Assembly (NCBI GenBank): GCA_032123435.1
Contig: JAQBFJ010000285.1
Span: 1-19,108 of the forward strand
Length of the DNA stretch: 19,108 bases
Direction of reading: 5' to 3'
Origin: JAQBFJ01 sp032123435
GTDB taxonomy: Bacteria > Verrucomicrobiota > Kiritimatiellia > UBA8416 > JAQBFJ01
In this document: positions 1 to 7,885 of the stretch, piece by piece
Layout of the letters: every line of letters begins with the position of its first letter
Numbering within the stretch: position 1 is the first letter of the stretch
The notes under the pieces: generated by a model
Databases searched by the model: none
What the model was told of the DNA's origin: nothing
Seen by the model: only the letters and a program-made list of their open reading frames with translations
Translations under genes and position numbers: made by a program

Positions 1-983
1 GCTTCATTTGTGCAGATGTTCGATGTTGCCTTCTCACGCCTGATATGCTGTTCCCGCGCCTGCAACGTGAGAACAAAAGCTTCACGTCCATCGCGATCAA
101 CAGTGCGTCCGACAACACGGCCCGGCATCTTTCGCACCAGTTTCCGGGTAGTCGTCATAAAACCAAGATAGGGCCCGCCAAAACTCAAAGGAATCCCCAG
201 CGACTGCCCTTCGCCGGTTACAATATCAACACCTATTTCACCCGGTGTGGTTAGAACCGCCATTGCCACGGGATAAACAGACTGAACAACCAGAATACCC
301 CTGGAATGACATTCCTGAACAAGATCAGCATGATTATCAATAGCACCGAAAAAATTCGGATTCTGAAGTATTAACACAGCCGTATCATTATCCAAAAGCC
401 GGGTTATTGCCTTCCTGTCGCTTCTCCCCACAGTAACCGGCACATCGACCAAATCCACAGGCAATCCAGCCGTATGGGTATTCATCATCTTCCGGTAAAT
501 CGGATTAACTCCGCCGTCAATTACTGCTTTTTTCCTTCCAGTCGCGCGAACAGCCATTTGACATGCCTCGAAAAGCGCGGTGCCTCCATCATAAAGCGAG
601 GCATTTGCCACTTCCATGTTCGTTAATCTGCACATCTGGCTTTGATACTCATAAATTGCCTGCAGTGTGCCCTGCGATAGTTCAGGCTGATACGGCGTAT
701 ATGCCGTATAGAATTCGCTTCGCGAGATAACAGCGTCAATAGCGGCAGGAACAAAATGGTCGTAAACACCGCCGCCCAAAAAACACAGAATGTCCGACCT
801 ATTCTCGTTAACTATACCCTTGAACAACTTCTCAACTTCCATTTCGGATTTACCCGACGGCAAGTCGAACGATTTCGTTCTCAGTTGTTCCGGTATAACC
901 GAGAACAGATCAGCCATGCTGGACATGCCGCATGTTTTCAGCATTTCCTTCTGCTGTTCAGGCGTATTAGCAATGTAGTTCAT
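1..983 (-). CDS. gcvPA: Glycine dehydrogenase (decarboxylating) subunit 1, partial
   Basis: This is the N-terminal subunit of the two-subunit glycine decarboxylase (P-protein) of the glycine cleavage system, a PLP enzyme that decarboxylates glycine and passes the aminomethyl group to the H-protein lipoamide. About 327 codons are visible and the 3' end lies beyond the left edge; the family is usually about 450 residues. The translation begins MNYIANTPEQQKEML, then shows the typical GcvPA stretches FLGGGVYDHFVPAAID, FYTAYTPYQPELSQGTLQ, YEYQSQMCRLTNMEVANAS and LYDGGTALFEA, and further on GQSLGIPLSFGGPYLG. The ATG at 983 has a purine-rich AGGTGGAG about 14 bases upstream. It follows the gcvT-glyA fusion by 49 bp on the same strand, so the two are probably co-transcribed. 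The PLP-binding subunit (gcvPB) and gcvH are not in view and would be expected to the left. Identity is secure. Confidence 0.95.
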   Translation of the reverse strand, partial: MNYIANTPEQQKEMLKTCGMSSMADLFSVIPEQLRTKSFDLPSGKSEMEVEKLFKGIVNENRSDILCFLGGGVYDHFVPAAIDAVISRSEFYTAYTPYQPELSQGTLQAIYEYQSQMCRLTNMEVANASLYDGGTALFEACQMAVRATGRKKAVIDGGVNPIYRKMMNTHTAGLPVDLVDVPVTVGRSDRKAITRLLDNDTAVLILQNPNFFGAIDNHADLVQECHSRGILVVQSVYPVAMAVLTTPGEIGVDIVTGEGQSLGIPLSFGGPYLGFMTTTRKLVRKMPGRVVGRTVDRDGREAFVLTLQAREQHIRREKATSNICTNE

Positions 984-1032
984 TCTTATACCTGAATACT
1001 CCACCTGTAACTCTTCACGCTAACAGGTTTCC

Positions 1033-3699
1033 CTAAAGCATTGCCAGAAACTGTTTTTTGAAAGGTTCCAGCATTGTATCGTCAAACGAATAATTTATTT
1101 TCTGAAATCTGCTTCTGAATTCGGCCACTTTATCTCCAACACCTTTACAACCTTTAACAGCATCAGCGAACAATAAGGCAAACTCTTCAAAATCTTTTTC
1201 CTTCATGCCAAATCTGGTCATTTCCGAGACACCGAGCCGCAACCCTGAACTGGCGGAAAAACCTTCGTCACTCGGAACTGCCTGATAGTTGACTACAATA
1301 TTATTATCTTCAAGATTACGCGCGATGTTACAGCCTGTGGCGTAACCAACATCAACTATTACCTGATGCGTTTCAGTATAACTGACCGCCGCATCACCCG
1401 CAACATTCAGCCCGACATCCTTAAGCGCACGCGCAAATGTTTTGGCGTTTGATATCACCTGAGGCTGATATTCCGACTTGAAAGTGTTCATTTCGATTGC
1501 GGCCAGCAAAAGACCGAGAATCGTGCCTAAATGATGATTACTGACCATACCGGGAAAGGCCCGCCTCTGAATAGCCTCCCATAATTCAAACTGCGGCGTG
1601 TTTTCCTGATAATTTACACCTATGATACCGCGCTGTGTGCCGAAAAATGTCTTGTGCGTGGAACCCGTAACAATGTCAGCGCCATCCTTAAAAGGCTCCT
1701 GAAAATGAGGACCTATCAACCCCAGCACATGCGCCATGTCATACATGATAACCGGCTTATTCTCATCCGTGCCAAGCATCCCGACAATTTCAGCCACAGG
1801 TTCAGGATGCAGAACCATGCTTTTGCCGAATATTATTATTTCGGGATTAACTTTATCCAGAATTTTACCTGTTTCTTCAACATCCAGCCTGTAAGGATTA
1901 TCCTTGCACACGGGAAAGTTTATCACCGCGTACTGCTCGGTAACGGGATCTTTCGCGATATAATCACGCAACGCGCCCATAGGTTGAGCGCTGAGATGAC
2001 CGCCGTTCCCAATATAGTTGTTCATTGCCAGACTGATGCGCTTCGCTTCCTGTCTGCGATTTGTTCTATTCCTGTAATCAACAAGCCCGCTGAAAACGGT
2101 CATGTTCGCCATCTGACCGCTTATCGCGCGAGCCTCCACCAGAGGACACCCCAGATAGTCGGCCATCTCCACTGCCAGTCTTTCCTCAACCCATGCGATG
2201 AAATCAGTGCCCTGATAATAGAACACCTCCTGCTCGAAAGCAGCCATCAGTGACTTATGCTCGGCATATCTACCAACAGGATCCGATATCTGCAGGAGCC
2301 TGACGAGACCTGACGGCGTCATTTCCGACGGGATCATATTAACACAGCGCTGTCGGCGCCACTCATGGTTTTCCAGACTCTTTTTAATAACAACACCAGC
2401 TCTTTCCGCGCCTGTACCCGCCGCAAGATCGGGTTCCGGTTTTTCATAACCAACCGGAATCGGCCGCAAATACGGCGGGGCCTCGGAACGGGCATGCCAT
2501 CTTACGGTTTGCACACTCAACCTGTTCTTCCTTACGGCCACTTCCAGTTTCTGATCAGGCAGAAATTCAGCGTCAACATAAGCAAAAGCTATGGATCTGA
2601 GGAAGGTTTCATTGGTAATTGCCATAGTCGCGCCTTCACCCTCGAATCGCCAATAGGGAACCGATGTTCCGCTGGTAACAACGCCAACTTTCCTGTCATT
2701 AAGAAAAACTTCATCCCCGGCACGAACAACGCCCTTGTCAAGAACAGCAACCAGCATTATCCGGCGCGGCAAAATTGCCGATCGTTCATAATTACCTGTC
2801 AGCAGTTTCTGTATCTGCTCAAATTGTTTCATCAATGCATCACGCCCCACGAAATCACCCTTTCGCTCAGAAAAACTCACCGCTACACGGGTCAGAGGGA
2901 ATCCAAACGCCGGGAACTCCCTGCCTTCCGGATCAATGCCGAATTCATGACCATACAAAGGCATTCCGGCTTCAAGCCGCAAGGTATCGCGCGCTCCCAG
3001 TCCTATCGGCATAACGCCGCGCGTCCTTCCTTGTTCAATCAGCTTCGACCATATCTCTTCGGCTTTTTCCGTAGGAACAAACAATTCCAATCCTATTGGC
3101 TCACCCGTATAACCAGTGCGGCTTACAAGGACCCTTGTCCCGCACAATTCAATTTCGGACAGACAGTTCCGCATCGGCCGGGGCAGATCCCCGTTTTCAA
3201 TAACACCTTCCAGAATTTCTTTGGACAACGGCCCCTGAAAAGCAATCATCGCGATTTTTTCGGTGTGATCTTCCAGCGTCAAATCCTTGAATCTTTCAGC
3301 CTGCTCCTGAAAATGATTCCAGCATGCGGCACGATTAGACGCGTTTACCACCAGAATGTAATCATCTTCACCAAAGCGGTATAAATAAGCGTCGTCAATC
3401 AAACCTCCACACTCGTTCGGCACAAGCGTATACTGCGCCTCCCACGGCTCAAGCGATTCGCAGTTGTTACTTAAAACATGCTGAAGAAATGGTATCCGGT
3501 CCCGGCCCTTAATCCTGAAACGGCCCATATGACTGATATCAAACAATCCCGCGAATTTACGGGTCGCAAGATGCTCCTTAAGTATGCCCGCATCATACTG
3601 AACCGGCATGTCCCAGCCGCCGAAATCAACCATCTTGGCGCCATGCGCCCGATGCCATTTATTTAAAGGGGTTTTCTTTATTTGATCATCATTTCCCAT
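1033..3699 (-). CDS. Fused aminomethyltransferase (GcvT) - serine hydroxymethyltransferase (GlyA)
   Basis: A single 888-residue frame joins two one-carbon enzymes. Residues about 1-415 are a GcvT T-protein, which moves the methylene group from aminomethyl-lipoyl H-protein to tetrahydrofolate: FDISHMG (53-59), SRTGYTGE (193-200), GARDTLRLEAGMPLYGHE (235-252), then the C-terminal barrel with VTSGTSVPYW. A short linker near 415-440 precedes an SHMT-like PLP domain (about 441-888) with MIPSEMTP, DMAHVLGLIG (654-663) and the PLP-lysine motif TGSTHKTFFGTQRG, Lys683. SHMT interconverts serine and glycine through 5,10-methylene-THF, so both halves share folate and glycine. SHMT-side sequences diverge from the E. 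coli type (SEM rather than SEN near the N-terminus). AGGAG lies 9 bases before the ATG. The gene sits between folC (76 bp upstream) and gcvPA (49 bp downstream), all on the same strand. No stop or frame change occurs at the junction, so this is a true fusion and not a frameshift artefact. Confidence 0.93.
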   Translation of the reverse strand: MGNDDQIKKTPLNKWHRAHGAKMVDFGGWDMPVQYDAGILKEHLATRKFAGLFDISHMGRFRIKGRDRIPFLQHVLSNNCESLEPWEAQYTLVPNECGGLIDDAYLYRFGEDDYILVVNASNRAACWNHFQEQAERFKDLTLEDHTEKIAMIAFQGPLSKEILEGVIENGDLPRPMRNCLSEIELCGTRVLVSRTGYTGEPIGLELFVPTEKAEEIWSKLIEQGRTRGVMPIGLGARDTLRLEAGMPLYGHEFGIDPEGREFPAFGFPLTRVAVSFSERKGDFVGRDALMKQFEQIQKLLTGNYERSAILPRRIMLVAVLDKGVVRAGDEVFLNDRKVGVVTSGTSVPYWRFEGEGATMAITNETFLRSIAFAYVDAEFLPDQKLEVAVRKNRLSVQTVRWHARSEAPPYLRPIPVGYEKPEPDLAAGTGAERAGVVIKKSLENHEWRRQRCVNMIPSEMTPSGLVRLLQISDPVGRYAEHKSLMAAFEQEVFYYQGTDFIAWVEERLAVEMADYLGCPLVEARAISGQMANMTVFSGLVDYRNRTNRRQEAKRISLAMNNYIGNGGHLSAQPMGALRDYIAKDPVTEQYAVINFPVCKDNPYRLDVEETGKILDKVNPEIIIFGKSMVLHPEPVAEIVGMLGTDENKPVIMYDMAHVLGLIGPHFQEPFKDGADIVTGSTHKTFFGTQRGIIGVNYQENTPQFELWEAIQRRAFPGMVSNHHLGTILGLLLAAIEMNTFKSEYQPQVISNAKTFARALKDVGLNVAGDAAVSYTETHQVIVDVGYATGCNIARNLEDNNIVVNYQAVPSDEGFSASSGLRLGVSEMTRFGMKEKDFEEFALLFADAVKGCKGVGDKVAEFRSRFQKINYSFDDTMLEPFKKQFLAML

Positions 3700-3775
3700 T
3701 AGACATTTTCTCCTGAATAAAGGCCTTTAAATGTACTATAAGAAGGCCGAAAATACAATGCCGAATTGTATCTAT

Positions 3776-5092
3776 TTAGACTGCGGACGCGCCGGATGCC
3801 AGCACTTCACTTGCAAGGAAGAACGAGCCGGCAACACAAACCACGCCGTTTTCCGACACAGCCCAATCTTTCGCCTCTTTTAACGCGTCTTTAACTGTTG
3901 AAACTTTGATATCCAGTCCAAGCGCTTTTCCCGCCCCCGCGATCACGGAAGCATCGGCACTGCGTTCTGTTTGAAGCGGAACCGCCCAGCATTTTTTTGC
4001 AAGCGCGGCAAATTCAGACAGGAACCCTTTTTCATCCTTATCATCACACATGCCGACCACGAGACAAAGCGGCCGGTTTTTCAACACATCTTTTAATGTT
4101 GAAACTAATGCCTTGGCCGCGCCAGGATTATGAGCCACATCCAGTACTATATCTGGATCGCGCGAAATAACGTCAAACCTGCCCGGCCAGCGCACTGCCT
4201 TCAGTCCAGCCTTTACTGCTTCAGGCGAAATATCAAGACAGGCAGTTTCCGCTATTGTTTCCACAATAGCCACTGCATGCGCGCAGTTTTCAAGCTGGTG
4301 CTTTCCAACAAGTGGCAACATTACCTTGCCATAAGAAACAGATGTCGATTCTATGGAAACATCTTGACCCGTAAGATCCTGTTTCAGCCTTTTCACGGAA
4401 ACCCTTTCCCTGCTTTCCACCAACATGGCATCTTGTTCGCCGGCGATTTTTCGCACGACCGTCATTACATCTTCGCTGAGCAATCCGCATACAACGGGGG
4501 TTTTATTTTTGATGATCCCGCATTTTTCTGCTGCTATTTTCTGAATGGTATCTCCCAGGTAAGCCATATGCTCCAGACTTATTGGTGTAATTGCTGAAAC
4601 AACCGGAATTACGGTATTAGTTGCATCAAGCCTGCCCCCCATCCCTGTTTCCACCACTACAAACTGACACTTTCTGCGTCTGAAATATTCAAATGCCAAT
4701 GCAGTTGTGAATTCGAAGAAAGTTGTTTCTACCCCGTCGGGTTTATCCGCGGTATATCGTGCGCATCCTTCCATAAATTCGAATAACTCGGCCAAATCCA
4801 AGTCACTTATCTGTTCACCCATCACTTTAATTCTTTCGCTGAACTCCATAATATGGGGAGAAGAATAAAGTCCTGTCTTGTAACCGGCCTCCCTCAAAAT
4901 CGACTCCGTCATGGCGCAAACGGATCCCTTCCCATTAGTTCCCGCAACGTGAACGGCGGCAAATGAACGTTCGGGATGTTCTATGCATGCGAGCAGTTTT
5001 TTCACGGCATCAAGCCCAAGCTTTACACCAAAACTGCGGCGCTTATACAAACGATCAAGCGCTTCAAGAAGCTGTTGTTCATTCATGCTCAT
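3776..5092 (-). CDS. folC: Bifunctional folylpolyglutamate synthase / dihydrofolate synthase
   Basis: FolC adds glutamate to dihydropteroate and to folates in the cytoplasm using ATP, keeping folate cofactors in the cell. Counted from the start chosen here (438 residues), the Mur-ligase-type P-loop VAGTNGKGSV lies at 49-58, SSPHIMEFSERI at 77-88, the metal-site segment VVVETGMGGRLDATNTV at 145-161, and DVAHNPGAAKAL in the C-terminal domain. The frame is open upstream to a TTG at 5173 and an ATG at 5161. I prefer the ATG at 5092 because family homology (FGVKLGLDAVKKLL) starts right after it, but no start has a convincing ribosome binding site. The gene leads a same-strand run with gcvT-glyA and gcvPA, all tetrahydrofolate users, which supports a shared one-carbon operon. 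Confidence 0.93.
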   Translation of the reverse strand: MSMNEQQLLEALDRLYKRRSFGVKLGLDAVKKLLACIEHPERSFAAVHVAGTNGKGSVCAMTESILREAGYKTGLYSSPHIMEFSERIKVMGEQISDLDLAELFEFMEGCARYTADKPDGVETTFFEFTTALAFEYFRRRKCQFVVVETGMGGRLDATNTVIPVVSAITPISLEHMAYLGDTIQKIAAEKCGIIKNKTPVVCGLLSEDVMTVVRKIAGEQDAMLVESRERVSVKRLKQDLTGQDVSIESTSVSYGKVMLPLVGKHQLENCAHAVAIVETIAETACLDISPEAVKAGLKAVRWPGRFDVISRDPDIVLDVAHNPGAAKALVSTLKDVLKNRPLCLVVGMCDDKDEKGFLSEFAALAKKCWAVPLQTERSADASVIAGAGKALGLDIKVSTVKDALKEAKDWAVSENGVVCVAGSFFLASEVLASGASAV

Positions 5093-5238
5093 AGCACATA
5101 TATTCTTAACTGCCTCAAATACAACGTCTTTATTCTGCGGACAAGAATATGATTTCGGCATGCGGCGAAACAAGATTAATTAGAACGTTTAATAATTTAT
5201 TTCGAAACAGCAGGCCCGCAATACATGGAATTTCATCA

Positions 5239-5267
5239 TTGACTAACGACGCATGACTCCTGACAAT
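5239..5267 (+). promoter_or_regulatory. Possible sigma70-type promoter for the DUF3187 gene
   Basis: In the gap between the divergent folC and DUF3187 genes, TTGACT (5239-5244) is followed after 17 bases by GACAAT (5262-5267), reasonable -35 and -10 boxes. This would start transcription near 5274, some 40 bases before the first ATG. The match is by eye and could be chance. Confidence 0.3.
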
Positions 5268-5314
5268 GCCGCATTTCAAAACCAGTTAACCCGCATTGCG
5301 GCTAAAAGTCAATT

Positions 5315-6532
5315 ATGCTGATGAACAACAACATGACAACAAGCCTTGCCGGGGCAATATACATGCCACTTCATATTATTGCATTGTTTTTTCTGCTTTG
5401 TGCACCAACCATGGCGCAGGAAAACAAATCGGCCCATTCAGAATCAAACGCCATAACTATAACCAACGTCATTTCAGACACAACGTCGAATACCGCAGTT
5501 GGAACGAACTTGCCGTTTCACTGTGCGTCGAACGTTACAATGGAAACAAGCGATACTTCATGTTCAATATCGAACATCATGGTCGAAAAAAAAGAAACAG
5601 AACTATTGACGTCAAATATCGGCTTGGGTCTTCTTACCACCCGTTCAATGTCGTTTGTGCATTTCCTGCGCCCTCATGTATCAACGATTAATGCTCGCCC
5701 AATGACCAAGGGTTCATATTCGACAGGAATCTATATTGACTGGGGCAACGTCTGGAATTACAATAAGGACATCTACATTATTGATTACGAGCAGATCAGC
5801 ATTGCCGCAAGGTTCCTGTACGCGCCTACAGACAGACTGACTGCTGGTTTATGGCTCCCCGCATCAGGCAGACAAGGCGGGATGGGTGATGGTTTCATAG
5901 AACTTCTGCACGAACAGTTTAATATCAGCAATGCACAACGTGAAGAATTCAGTCAGAACAATGCGCATATAGACATCCAGAACGAGGATGGCCACCATTT
6001 CATACGGCGAGACGGATCATGGGGTATCAATGATATTCCTGTTTTTCTGTCATATATGCTGACTCTAGGCAACACGCGATGGCCTGCGCTTATCATACAT
6101 ACCTGCGCTACCATCCCGCTTGGAGACACAGAAGAACTTGAAGGATTAGGCAAACCTTTTTATTCCACCGGCATACTTGCTTCAAAGCGATGCGGCAACA
6201 CAAAAAGCATTGTTCTCTGCGGCATCCGATTGTCTCACACACCGGCCGACAGTATTGCCAATATTGTCATAAACAACAATGGTATTGACGGCATAGTCGG
6301 ACTGGAATATGAGTGGAAGCCAGCCTTTTCTTTATTGGCGCAATACACGATAAGTTCTCCAGTTGCCAAAGATTACAAAGAAATGGCGCGCGCAATCCAT
6401 GAGCTGACAGTAGGAATAAAGCGCCATATCAATGAAACAACAATCATGGAATTAAGCGTCACGGAGAACCTGTTCAAGTTCAACAACAGTGCGGATGCGG
6501 GATTACACATCAGTATTAACAGAATATTTTAG
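5315..6532 (+). CDS. DUF3187-family exported protein, probable outer-membrane barrel
   Basis: A 405-residue protein with an N-terminal hydrophobic segment (about 17-32, ending APTMA before Q35), which looks like a Sec signal peptide. The mature part has the character of the DUF3187 family: an opening domain with RPMTKGSYSTGIYIDWGN, the middle signature GDGFIELLHEQFNIS...REEF, then GINDIPVFLSYML and alternating hydrophobic beta-strand segments ending in Phe (NRIF), as outer-membrane barrels often do. The molecular function of the family is unknown. The start is uncertain: ATGs at 5315, 5321, 5333 and 5363 are all in frame and none has a strong ribosome binding site (GGGG precedes the ATG at 5363). 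The kinase-like gene follows after 20 bp, so the two are likely co-transcribed. Residues about 36-100 are Ser/Thr/Asn-rich with no recognised domain. Confidence 0.7.
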   Translation: MLMNNNMTTSLAGAIYMPLHIIALFFLLCAPTMAQENKSAHSESNAITITNVISDTTSNTAVGTNLPFHCASNVTMETSDTSCSISNIMVEKKETELLTSNIGLGLLTTRSMSFVHFLRPHVSTINARPMTKGSYSTGIYIDWGNVWNYNKDIYIIDYEQISIAARFLYAPTDRLTAGLWLPASGRQGGMGDGFIELLHEQFNISNAQREEFSQNNAHIDIQNEDGHHFIRRDGSWGINDIPVFLSYMLTLGNTRWPALIIHTCATIPLGDTEELEGLGKPFYSTGILASKRCGNTKSIVLCGIRLSHTPADSIANIVINNNGIDGIVGLEYEWKPAFSLLAQYTISSPVAKDYKEMARAIHELTVGIKRHINETTIMELSVTENLFKFNNSADAGLHISINRIF

Positions 6533-6552
6533 GAACAAAGAAACGGGATGCA

Positions 6553-7224
6553 ATGAACAAACCTTTCGCCAGAAAAGACATGGATTGCCAGAAGCTCAAA
6601 ATCCTGAATACTGGACGATGGGGAAATGCTGATATTTTCGAATATCAGCATAACGGAAAAAAATGGGCCATAAAAGATTTCCGGCCCTGCCCATGGCTTG
6701 TGCGACAAACCCTTGGAAGATTAATGGTGCGCCGTGAACTTAAGGCGCTGAAAAGGCTGAATGGTCTGCAAGGTATTGCCGAAGACTCATTTCAGCTTGA
6801 CGATTTCGCGCTTTGCTACCTGTATATTGACGGAAAAACCTTGAAGCGGGCAAAGCAGGAAAAAATGCCATTGACTCCGGATTATTTCCTGAATCTTGAA
6901 AATCTGGTTAAGCAAATGCATGCTCGCAATATCGCGCATCTTGATATCAGGAATCTTAAAAACATTCTCATCACCAGCAATGGACAGCCCGGAATAATCG
7001 ACTTTCAATCATCCGTTCTACTGGATCGCGTTCCAGGCGTTCTGCATAGACTTCTTAAGAACATTGATTTATCGGGAGTGTACAAATGCTGGCATAAAAT
7101 AAGCCCCGAAACCATGGACAAGAGCAGATCCGACCTCCTGACTGCAATGAACAGAAAACGACGATTATGGGTCTTGAAGGGATATCCATTCAGTAGAAAA
7201 AAAGATCCAAATCATCATGATTGA
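6553..7224 (+). CDS. Small protein-kinase-fold protein (Kdo/RIO-kinase-like)
   Basis: A 223-residue cytoplasmic protein with a minimal kinase fold. Visible elements are a glycine-containing loop GRWGNADIFEY (21-31), the ATP-binding lysine in WAIKDF (Lys41), a likely helix-C glutamate (RRELKAL, Glu62), the catalytic loop HLDIRNLKNILI (129-140, base Asp131, Asn137) and the metal-binding IIDFQS (Asp150). The Asp-to-Asn spacing of six is one longer than the canonical HRDLKxxN loop but fits a bacterial subgroup related to lipopolysaccharide Kdo kinases and RIO-like kinases. No signal peptide or transmembrane helix is seen. The substrate is unknown. Its place between an exported barrel protein and a membrane methyltransferase-like enzyme makes a lipid or envelope substrate plausible, but that is inference. 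Confidence 0.72.
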   Translation: MNKPFARKDMDCQKLKILNTGRWGNADIFEYQHNGKKWAIKDFRPCPWLVRQTLGRLMVRRELKALKRLNGLQGIAEDSFQLDDFALCYLYIDGKTLKRAKQEKMPLTPDYFLNLENLVKQMHARNIAHLDIRNLKNILITSNGQPGIIDFQSSVLLDRVPGVLHRLLKNIDLSGVYKCWHKISPETMDKSRSDLLTAMNRKRRLWVLKGYPFSRKKDPNHHD

Positions 7225-7303
7225 ACACGTAATTATTTTATTATAAATGATTTGTTTATTTACTTTTTCCGGGTTATATGCTTTTTCTCATACGTAAACA
7301 ACA

Positions 7304-7885
7304 ATGAACTTCATAAAACAGATCCATAAGATATTTAACAGTCCGCTCCTGCGTTCAGTCATGCTCAAACTGCGTCTCCCGCTTGGCATAGCGCTGCTTG
7401 TTCTTTTGATTACCAAATTGGAGCCTTCCCATTTCTGGATCGGGCTGGCAGTGTCAGGGTTTGGTGCGATATTTCAGCTGTGGTGTTTTGCTTCGCTGAA
7501 AACACAGAAAATACTGGCCGTTCACGGCCCTTATATGTTTATGAGAAACCCCATGTACATAGCACGTTTTTTCCTGATGCTAGGCTGTATACTCATGACC
7601 GGCAATCTATGGGCAGGTGCCCTCTTTTGCGTACTGTATTACTTTTACATGGTCAACCGGGTAAAACGTGAAGAAGAAAAATTAAGAAAAATATTCGGGC
7701 CGCCATATGAAGATTACTGCAAGAAAGTAAACAGGTTTTTTCCGTCATTTAAAAGCTTCAACGGAAAATCATTGTTCTTTTTCAACTGGAGTTTCTTCCA
7801 GAGGAACCACGGCTTGATCAATGCTTTGATAGTGATACTGTGTTATATTGTTCTTTATTACTTCACCTTTATTCGCCCGGTTTAA
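7304..7885 (+). CDS. Isoprenylcysteine carboxyl methyltransferase (ICMT)-family membrane protein
   Basis: A 193-residue integral membrane protein with about five hydrophobic segments. It carries the ICMT/PEMT family signature: HGPYMFMRNPMY (74-85), a following hydrophobic pair, then REEEKLRKIFGPPYEDYCKKVNRFFP (122-147), where the Glu pair and Tyr/Pro residues contribute to the S-adenosylmethionine site in studied members. Bacterial members methylate lipids, thiols or isoprenoid compounds; the substrate here cannot be told. An extra transmembrane segment lies at the C-terminus (about 170-190). The ATG at 7304 has no clear ribosome binding site. The gene is 79 bp after the kinase-like gene. Its last 17 bases overlap the 3' end of the convergent MEMO-family gene. 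Confidence 0.78.
   Translation: MNFIKQIHKIFNSPLLRSVMLKLRLPLGIALLVLLITKLEPSHFWIGLAVSGFGAIFQLWCFASLKTQKILAVHGPYMFMRNPMYIARFFLMLGCILMTGNLWAGALFCVLYYFYMVNRVKREEEKLRKIFGPPYEDYCKKVNRFFPSFKSFNGKSLFFFNWSFFQRNHGLINALIVILCYIVLYYFTFIRPV

Noticed and set aside
2365..3384. A 339-codon plus-strand open frame opposite the gcvT domain
   Set aside because: It is the antisense shadow of the GcvT coding sequence; the protein has no recognisable domain and no ribosome binding site, while the minus-strand frame is a clear enzyme.
3700..3775. Glycine riboswitch ahead of gcvT
   Set aside because: The gap is only 76 bp, far too short for the usual tandem aptamer, and no aptamer core is visible; only a small GGCCTT/AAGGCC hairpin is present.
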